Shown here: one piece after another, positions 59,301 to 64,000 of the stretch
Position numbering within the stretch: the stretch's first letter is position 1
Layout: each line of letters opens with the position of its first letter
DNA from: Teichococcus rhizosphaerae
GTDB taxonomy: Bacteria; Pseudomonadota; Alphaproteobacteria; Acetobacterales; Acetobacteraceae
Assembly (NCBI RefSeq): GCF_002631185.1
Contig: NZ_PDNU01000030.1
Span: 1 to 64,000 of the forward strand
Direction: 5' to 3'
DNA: 64,000 bases
The notes under the pieces: model-generated
Seen by the model: the letters and a program-made list of their open reading frames with translations, nothing else
Databases searched by the model: none
What the model was told of the DNA's origin: nothing
Program-made: the position numbers and the translations under genes

Positions 59301-59428
59301 GTCAGCAGCGCGACCGCGCCCGCCAGCCAGGCTTCGAGCCTTCGGGCATTGGCCGGCAGCAACGCGGTGACCAGCGCCCCGAGATAGGGGAGGCCGATCG
59401 CCGTCGAGAGATAAAGGGCATCGGGCAT
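56387..59428 (-). CDS. mnhA: Mrp/Pha antiporter fused A+B subunit
   Basis: 1013 residues. The N-terminal ~800 are MnhA (NuoL-like, with [59 protein letters not shown]-type segments). They are followed by an MnhB domain (~805-940, [24 protein letters not shown]). The single chain is the PhaA/B-fused form of alphaproteobacteria and explains why no mnhB gene is present. The last ~75 residues are a Pro/Ala-rich hydrophilic tail that I do not expect in this family. The ptsN gene precedes it by 62 bases on the same strand. Confidence 0.92.
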   Translation of the reverse strand: [1013 protein letters not shown]

Positions 59429-59490
59429 CAGCGGCGGTTCTCTCCTTCAGGCCGGGAAGACGGGCGCCCCGCGGGCGGGGGCGGAGCGGG

Positions 59491-59964
59491 TCAGGCAGGC
59501 TCGTCCGGGCTTTCCGCCTCTGAGGATTGCAGCATGGCGAGCGCCTCGGTGCCGGACTGCGCCTGGCGCAGCTGGCGCGCCAGCTGGTTGCCGCGAAGCA
59601 CCCGGCAGATGCCCGAAAGCGCGGGCAGGAAGCCTTCCGCGCTGTTCTCCGGCCAGAGCACCATGAAGACGAGGTCCACCGGCTCGCCATCGCGCGCGTC
59701 GAACTCGATGGGCCGCGCCAGCCGGGCGAGCAGCGCCAGGGGCGCGCCAAGCCCTTCCAGGCGGGTATGCGGCAGCCCGATGCCGCGCCCCAGCGCCGTG
59801 GAGCCCAGCTTTTCCCGCGCCTGGAGGGCTTCCAGCACCTTCTGCCTGTCATATTGAAGGCGGGCCGCGGCTTCATCCGCAAGCATCTCAAGAAGCTCTT
59901 TCTTGTCCTTTGGGGAAAGGGAAAGAACAGAGTTCTCCTGATGGAAAAGTTCTTTGATGGGCAT
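59491..59964 (-). CDS. ptsN: EIIA-Ntr type phosphotransferase regulatory protein (PtsN-like)
   Basis: 157 residues from MPIKELFHQENSVLSLSP, preceded by GGAAAAGG; the open frame extends 30 codons further with AT-rich, non-protein-like sequence. The phosphorylated His is His66 in GIGLPHTR, after KLGSTALGRG. The MVLWPENSAEGFLPALSGICRVLR-type segment completes the fold. EIIA-Ntr is a phosphorylation-dependent regulator, best known for K+ transport control and nitrogen/carbon signalling. It is the first gene of the operon that continues with mnhA-G, not beside rpoN as usual, hinting at antiporter control. Confidence 0.87.
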   Translation of the reverse strand: MPIKELFHQENSVLSLSPKDKKELLEMLADEAAARLQYDRQKVLEALQAREKLGSTALGRGIGLPHTRLEGLGAPLALLARLARPIEFDARDGEPVDLVFMVLWPENSAEGFLPALSGICRVLRGNQLARQLRQAQSGTEALAMLQSSEAESPDEPA

Positions 59965-60304
59965 GGCCTTTTCCAATAAAATCCCCGCCAATGAATAAGA
60001 TGTTTTCTGTAGTTCTGTTATTTTACTTGAAGGCTCGATCAAAATCAGGCACATAGATTGCTAGGCGTGCGAAAATTGCAAGTTTTTTAACCGTTGCTCT
60101 CCTGATTCTCAATGCCGCGCCCTCTCCCCTGCGGACATGGGAGCGCACCTGGACGGTCAGTCAAACGCCGCGGCAGGCGGGTTCGTTCCGCGGGCGGCGG
60201 CTGCGGGGGCGTTTCGAGGGTAAGGGGTGCCGCCCTGAGGGGGCGGTCCGCCCGGGCGGGATCATCCGGGCGGAAAAGGCAGGGCCGGTGGCCGGGCGGA
60301 AGCT
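59965..60304. other. 340-base gap holding the ptsN-mnh promoter region
   Basis: I see no gene. Bases 59965-60105 are notably AT-rich for this DNA, as expected for the promoter of the minus-strand ptsN-mnh operon. A weak candidate is TTGCAA (60076-60081, read on the minus strand) with TCTATG 18 bases further. Bases 60110-60300 are GC-rich and include an inverted repeat (60248-60273). Confidence 0.45.
60248..60273 (-). terminator. stem-loop downstream of the dehydrogenase gene
   Basis: Perfect eight-base arms CCGCCCGG (60248-60255) and CCGGGCGG (60266-60273) with a ten-base loop. It starts 32 bases after the minus-strand stop at 60305. A plausible terminator for the gene cluster to its right, without a U-tract. 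Confidence 0.45.
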
Positions 60305-61219
60305 TCAGTCGCCGCTGTTGCCGCCGCCGAGCGCCTCACCGCCCAGCTGTTCCACGAGCTGCGCCACGGCGGTGTGGTCCTGCCCCGGGCCGAGCAGGCT
60401 GCCGGCGCTGGCCCACATCTCGCGGCACAGCGCCGAGAAGGGCGTCGGTGTGCCGGTCTCCCGCCCCACTTCGAGGGCGATGGAGAGGTCCTTCACCATC
60501 AGGTCCAGCCCGAAGCCGGAATCGAAGCGGCGCGACAGCACGAACTGCTTGAACTTCTTCTGCGTGCTGTTGTTCATCCCGGTGGAGCTGTTCAGCACAT
60601 CGACCATCAGCGCCGGGTCCAGCCCGAACTTCTGGCCGATCAGCAGCGCCTCGATGCCGATGAGGAAGCCGCCGGCCGAGACCAGGTTGTTCAGCGCCTT
60701 CATCGCCTGGGCGTTGCCGATGCCGCCGCAGCGATGCACCGAGGTGCCCACCGCCTGCAGGACCGGCCCGATCCGGTCCAGCACCGCCGCCTCGCCGCCG
60801 GCCATGATGGCGAGCTCCCCCGTGCGGGCGCGCGGCACGCCGCCCGAGACGGGGCAGTCCGCCATGGCGCAGCCCTTCTCCGCCAGCCGCTCCGCCAGGG
60901 CGCGGGTGACCCCGGGCACGCCGGAGGACATCTCGATCACCACCGCGCCGGCCGGCAGGGCCTCCAGCATCTCCTCCACCACCGTCGCGACATGCTTGCT
61001 GGTGGGCAGGATGGTGATGACGGCATCCGCCCCCGCCGCCGCCCCGGCGGCATCATCGGCCGCGCGGCCGCCCACCTCCCGCGCGAAGTCCCGGGCCCGG
61101 CCGGGCACCGCGTCGGCCACGGTGACCTCGAAGCCGGCTTTCAGCAGGTTGGCCGCCATCGGCCAGCCCATGTTGCCGATGCCCACGAAGCCGATGCGGC
61201 GCATGGCGCCCCCGCTCAT
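60305..61219 (-). CDS. 3-hydroxyisobutyrate dehydrogenase family oxidoreductase
   Basis: 304 residues. N-terminal Rossmann domain (RIGFVGIGNMGWPMAANLLKAGFEV), the DCPVSGGVPRARTGELAIMAGG substrate-binding segment, catalytic Lys in AMKALNNLVSAGG and the all-helical C-domain. It oxidises a beta-hydroxyacid with NAD(P)+. The start at 61219 overlaps the upstream stop (ATGA); Met6 is an alternative. The specific substrate (hydroxyisobutyrate, tartronate, glycerate or other) is undetermined. Confidence 0.88.
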   Translation of the reverse strand: MSGGAMRRIGFVGIGNMGWPMAANLLKAGFEVTVADAVPGRARDFAREVGGRAADDAAGAAAGADAVITILPTSKHVATVVEEMLEALPAGAVVIEMSSGVPGVTRALAERLAEKGCAMADCPVSGGVPRARTGELAIMAGGEAAVLDRIGPVLQAVGTSVHRCGGIGNAQAMKALNNLVSAGGFLIGIEALLIGQKFGLDPALMVDVLNSSTGMNNSTQKKFKQFVLSRRFDSGFGLDLMVKDLSIALEVGRETGTPTPFSALCREMWASAGSLLGPGQDHTAVAQLVEQLGGEALGGGNSGD

Positions 61220-61617
61220 TCGGCCTTCTTCTCCGGCAGGGCGCCCTCGGCCTTCAGCACCTCATGCGCCGCCTTGAAGGCGTCGAGCCCCGCGGGGATG
61301 CCGCAATAGACCGTCGCGTGCAGCAGGATCTCCTTGATCTCCTCGACCGTGACGCCGTTGTTCAGCGCGCCCTTCACATGCAGCTTGATCTCGGGCGTCT
61401 TGCCGAGCGCGGTCAGCATGGCGAGGTTCAGCATGCTGCGCGTCCGGGGCTCCAGCCCGGGGCGGTTCCAGGCATAGCCCCAGCACCATTCGGTGGTGAT
61501 GCGCTGGAAGGCCATCATGAAGTCGTCGGCCCGGGCGATGCTGCCGTCCACGTACTCGCTGCCGAGCACCTTGCGGCGCATCTCCAGGCCCTTCTCGAAC
61601 ATCTCGCTCTCGGCCAT
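61216..61617 (-). CDS. carboxymuconolactone decarboxylase (CMD)-family protein
   Basis: 133 residues, the PcaC-like length. ERGLEMRRKVLGSEYVD-type start (here KGLEMRRKVLGSEYVD), the hallmark WGYAWNRPGLEPRTRSMLNLAMLTALGK-type helix pair, and LHVKGALNNGVTVEEIKEILLHATVYCGIPA. Family members decarboxylate gamma-carboxymuconolactone or are AhpD-like; there is no CxxC, so it is not an alkylhydroperoxidase. It is coupled to the dehydrogenase gene by ATGA. The substrate is unknown. Confidence 0.85.
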   Translation of the reverse strand: MAESEMFEKGLEMRRKVLGSEYVDGSIARADDFMMAFQRITTEWCWGYAWNRPGLEPRTRSMLNLAMLTALGKTPEIKLHVKGALNNGVTVEEIKEILLHATVYCGIPAGLDAFKAAHEVLKAEGALPEKKAE

Positions 61618-61669
61618 CGCCCATCCTCCCTGATGATGGGCGGCAGCTTGCGGAAAAGCGGATTGTCGG

Positions 61670-62362
61670 TCAATCCGGCAGGGCGTCGGCCGTCTCGAGG
61701 ATCTCGCCGCGCTCGATCACGAAGGTCCGCTCCACCAGCTGCCGCAGCAGGCCGGGGCTGCTCTCGGTGATCAGGATGGCGACATCCGGCAGGGCATCCC
61801 GCAGCCGCGCCAGCGCCTCGGCGTAGCGCAGCGCCAGGGCGGGGGCGAGGCCCTGGAAGGGCTCGTCCAGCAGCACGGCGCGGGTGCCCACCATCAGCGC
61901 GCGGCCGAGCGCCACCATCTTGCCCTGCCCGCCCGAGAGCCCCGCGGCCTTGCGCGGCGCGAAGTCGCGCAGCTCCGGCAGCAGGGTGAAGAGCAGGTCC
62001 AGCCGCCGCGACATCTCGGCCGCCGGCAGGCCCAGCACCTCCGCCGGCAGGCGCAGGTTCTCCAGCACGGTGAAGCTGCCGAACAGGCGCCGCTCCTCCG
62101 GCGCGTAGCCGATGCCGAGCGCGGCGCGGCGGTGCGCCGGCGCGCCGGCGCAGGACTGGCCGTCGATGATGATGTTGCCGCCACGCACCGGCAGCAGCCC
62201 CATCAGCGCCCGCAGCGTCGTGGTCTTGCCCGCGCCGTTGCGGCCGATCAGCGCCACCCGGCCACCGGGCGGCACCGCCAGGTTCACGCCGCGCAGCACC
62301 GGCGCGCCGGCGATGTCCACCGAGACATTCTCGAGTTGCAGCATGGGCTCAAGCCGCGGCAT
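61670..62362 (-). CDS. livF: branched-chain-type ABC transporter ATPase LivF
   Basis: 230 residues. Walker A GRNGAGKTT, signature LSGGQGKMVALGRAL, Walker B RAVLLDEPFQGLAP, and the LivF-type APEERRLFGSFTVLENL. The start at 62362 has a GAGG eight bases upstream and overlaps the livG end by 14 bases; Met7 at 62344 is an alternative. It acts with LivG and LivM; the substrate receptor is not encoded beside it. Confidence 0.88.
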   Translation of the reverse strand: MPRLEPMLQLENVSVDIAGAPVLRGVNLAVPPGGRVALIGRNGAGKTTTLRALMGLLPVRGGNIIIDGQSCAGAPAHRRAALGIGYAPEERRLFGSFTVLENLRLPAEVLGLPAAEMSRRLDLLFTLLPELRDFAPRKAAGLSGGQGKMVALGRALMVGTRAVLLDEPFQGLAPALALRYAEALARLRDALPDVAILITESSPGLLRQLVERTFVIERGEILETADALPD

Positions 62363-63119
62363 GGGGAACCTCGCCGGTCTGGATGCCGATGACGTCGCGC
62401 TGCACCGTGGGGTCGGCCAGCACCTGCTCCGGCGGGCCGAGGGCCACGATCCTGCCCTGCCCCCACACCGCCACGCGGTCGGCGATGCGCGCCACCACGT
62501 CCATGTCGTGCTCGACGAAGACGGCCGTGACGCCGGCCTCGCGCAGCACCCGCGCCAGCGTCTCCACCACCGCCATCTTGTCGGCGGCGGCGACGCCGCT
62601 GGTGGGCTCGTCCATCAGCAGCAGGCGCGGCTTCATGGCCACGGCCATGGCGATGTCGGTGAGCTTGCGGGTGCCCTCGTTCAGCGCGTCGGCACGCTGG
62701 TGCGCGGCCGCGGTGAGGCCGAAGCGCTCCAGCAGCTCCTCCGCCTCGGCGCGAAAGGCAGGGCGCAGCAGCGGGCGGAAGGCGGAGAAGGTGCCCTCCC
62801 GCGCGGCCACCGCCATGGCCGCGTTCTCCAGCACCGTGTGCTCGGTGAAGAGCTGGGGCAGCTGGAAGGAGCGGGCGATGCCCATGCGCACGATGGCGCG
62901 CGGCTTCATCCCCAGCACCTGCCGGCCCTGGTAGGTGATGGAGCCGGCCTGCGGCCGCAGATGGCCGGTGCTCATGTTGATGAAGGTGGTCTTGCCGGCG
63001 CCGTTCGGGCCGATGATGGCGAGGAACTCCCGCTCCATCACGTCGAGGTTGATGCCGTCGGCCGCCTTGACGCCGCCGAAGGCCAGTTGCAGGTCCTGCG
63101 CCGAGAGCAGCACGCTCAT
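62349..63119 (-). CDS. livG: branched-chain-type ABC transporter ATPase LivG
   Basis: 256 residues. Walker A GPNGAGKTT at about 37-45, Walker B RLLLMDEPTSG around Asp170/Glu171, H-loop FVEHDM. The LSGGQ signature is replaced by LNEGT at 146-150, which is non-canonical and could lower or alter ATPase coupling. Its ATG overlaps the livM stop (ATGA). The ligand may be a branched-chain amino acid, amide, urea or aromatic acid. Confidence 0.87.
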   Translation of the reverse strand: MSVLLSAQDLQLAFGGVKAADGINLDVMEREFLAIIGPNGAGKTTFINMSTGHLRPQAGSITYQGRQVLGMKPRAIVRMGIARSFQLPQLFTEHTVLENAAMAVAAREGTFSAFRPLLRPAFRAEAEELLERFGLTAAAHQRADALNEGTRKLTDIAMAVAMKPRLLLMDEPTSGVAAADKMAVVETLARVLREAGVTAVFVEHDMDVVARIADRVAVWGQGRIVALGPPEQVLADPTVQRDVIGIQTGEVPHAAA

Positions 63120-64000
63120 GCCACCTCCCTCCCCGCCGGCTTGCGGCGCAACAGCCCCTGGGCGATGCCGAACAGCCCGCCGGGCGCGAACAGGATGACC
63201 AGCAGCAGCACCGTGCCCAGGATGAGCTGCCACGCATCGGCCAGGTTGGCCGCGGCATAGACCCGCGTCAGCTCATAGACCACGGCGCCGAGGAAGGCGC
63301 CGAGCACGCTGCCCGCGCCGCCCAGGATGGCGATGAACACCAGCTCGCCCGAGGCGGTCCAGTAGGCGAGCGCCGGCGTCACGTGGCGGCTGGTGAGCGC
63401 GATAAGGGTGCCGCCGCAGCCCGCCATCAGCGCCGAGAGCGCATAGGCGGAGAGCAGCACGTAGCGCGCCGGCACCCCCATGAACTCCAGCCGCGCCTCG
63501 CGCGTCTTGATGCCGGCGAGCGCCTGGCCCAGCGGGGCGTTCAGGTAGATCCGCACCAGCACCGCGAAGCCGATGGCCAGGGCCAGGGCGATGGAGAACA
63601 CCGCCCATTCATAGGTGACGCCGGAAAGCGTCATGCCGGCGAAGGTGGGCACGGGCAGGCGGATGCCGTCCGTGCCGTGGGTGATGGTGTAGAGCTTCTC
63701 CAGCAGCGAGTAGAACACCATGCTGAGCGCCAGGTTCAGCATGCCGAAGAAGATCTCGCGGTAGCGCATCACGAACAGCCCGACGACGAGGCCGACCGCG
63801 GCGGAGGCCAGCGCCGCCAGCGGCAGCAGCAGCAGCACCTCCGGCATGCGCGGCGCCACGAAGGCCACCGTGTAGGCGGCGATCGCGACATACATGGCGT
63901 GGCCGAAGCTCACCTGCCCCGCCCGCAGCAGCAGCAGGATGCCGAGCACGGTGATGCCCTTGGCGAGCGCGATGGTCAGCACGAAGCGCAGCCACGGCAC
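63116..64000 (-). CDS. livM: branched-chain-type ABC transporter permease LivM (partial, 5' end outside the window)
   Basis: 294 residues of a LivM-type permease, cut at the right edge. Hydrophobic segments start at LGILLLLRAGQVSFGHAMYVAIAAYTVAF, and typical features are MRYREIFFGMLNLALSMVFYSLLEKLY, THGTDGIRLPVP, the cytoplasmic LVRIYLNAPLGQALAGIKTREARLEFMGVP-type loop and AILGGAGSVLGAFLGAVVYEL. A GTG at the very edge is probably internal, since the first helices are missing. The sister permease LivH and the receptor should lie to the right. Confidence 0.9.
   Translation of the reverse strand: MPWLRFVLTIALAKGITVLGILLLLRAGQVSFGHAMYVAIAAYTVAFVAPRMPEVLLLLPLAALASAAVGLVVGLFVMRYREIFFGMLNLALSMVFYSLLEKLYTITHGTDGIRLPVPTFAGMTLSGVTYEWAVFSIALALAIGFAVLVRIYLNAPLGQALAGIKTREARLEFMGVPARYVLLSAYALSALMAGCGGTLIALTSRHVTPALAYWTASGELVFIAILGGAGSVLGAFLGAVVYELTRVYAAANLADAWQLILGTVLLLVILFAPGGLFGIAQGLLRRKPAGREVA

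Overview
The window is uniformly GC-rich, tightly packed chromosomal DNA. It encodes almost only transport, CoA-ester catabolism, hydrolases and small regulators. Genes commonly overlap by ATGA, GTGA or TGATG. Several solute receptors belong to the tripartite-tricarboxylate (Bug/TctC) family, and the Mrp antiporter has a fused A+B subunit of the Pha type. Together these suggest a heterotrophic alphaproteobacterium, perhaps Acetobacteraceae/Roseomonas-like; this is inference, since there is no rRNA or marker gene. No phage, CRISPR, tRNA or intact insertion sequence is visible. The only compositionally odd places are the first ~300 bases and short AT-rich spots near 46.2-46.4 kb and 60.0 kb.

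Layout. 0-8 kb: a low-GC gene relic, an arylmalonate-decarboxylase-like racemase-fold enzyme, three envelope or unknown-function proteins, then a hydantoinase/dihydropyrimidinase divergent from an M20 amidohydrolase. 7.9-12.9 kb: a complete nickel ABC importer nikABCDE (minus strand) headed by a perfect NikR operator. 13.3-21.8 kb: a plus-strand operon of fused 2-oxoacid:ferredoxin oxidoreductase, isovaleryl-CoA dehydrogenase and both methylcrotonyl-CoA carboxylase subunits, i.e. upper leucine catabolism. 21.7-28.6 kb: a LysR regulator divergent from cupin, Bug receptor, class III CoA-transferase (frameshifted), acyl-CoA dehydrogenase, MaoC hydratase, CitE-like lyase and SDR. 28.7-34.3 kb: a GntR-aconitase(AcnD)-PrpF-TctC operon for tricarboxylate or 2-methylcitrate-type acids.

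34.5-38.3 kb: LivK-type receptor, class III CoA-transferase and a DHDPS-fold lyase/aldolase. 38.3-46.2 kb: Uma2 nuclease-fold protein, Old Yellow Enzyme with a divergent ArsR repressor, RidA, a Tat-exported metallo-beta-lactamase-fold hydrolase, a 3-oxoacid CoA-transferase pair with a thioesterase, MsrB and another Bug receptor. 46.4-52.4 kb: an IclR-controlled cluster of SDR, NodB-fold deacetylase/cyclic-imide hydrolase, amidase and Bug receptor, facing a fumarylacetoacetase-family hydrolase. 52.5-53.2 kb: a calcineurin-like phosphatase. 53.3-60.0 kb: a six-gene Mrp/Pha cation/proton antiporter operon preceded by a ptsN-type EIIA gene. 60.3-64 kb: a hydroxyisobutyrate-dehydrogenase-family enzyme, a carboxymuconolactone-decarboxylase-like protein and livF-livG-livM of a branched-chain-type ABC importer; livM runs off the right edge.

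The common theme is scavenging of organic acids, amides and branched-chain carbon. Periplasmic receptors are embedded in small catabolic operons, each with its own local regulator. The observations most worth following up are the perfect NikR box, the coupling of a ferredoxin-dependent oxidoreductase to leucine degradation, the MaoC/CitE module that could supply the missing lower leucine steps, the frameshift plus hexanucleotide repeat in the CoA-transferase gene, and the ptsN-Mrp linkage.
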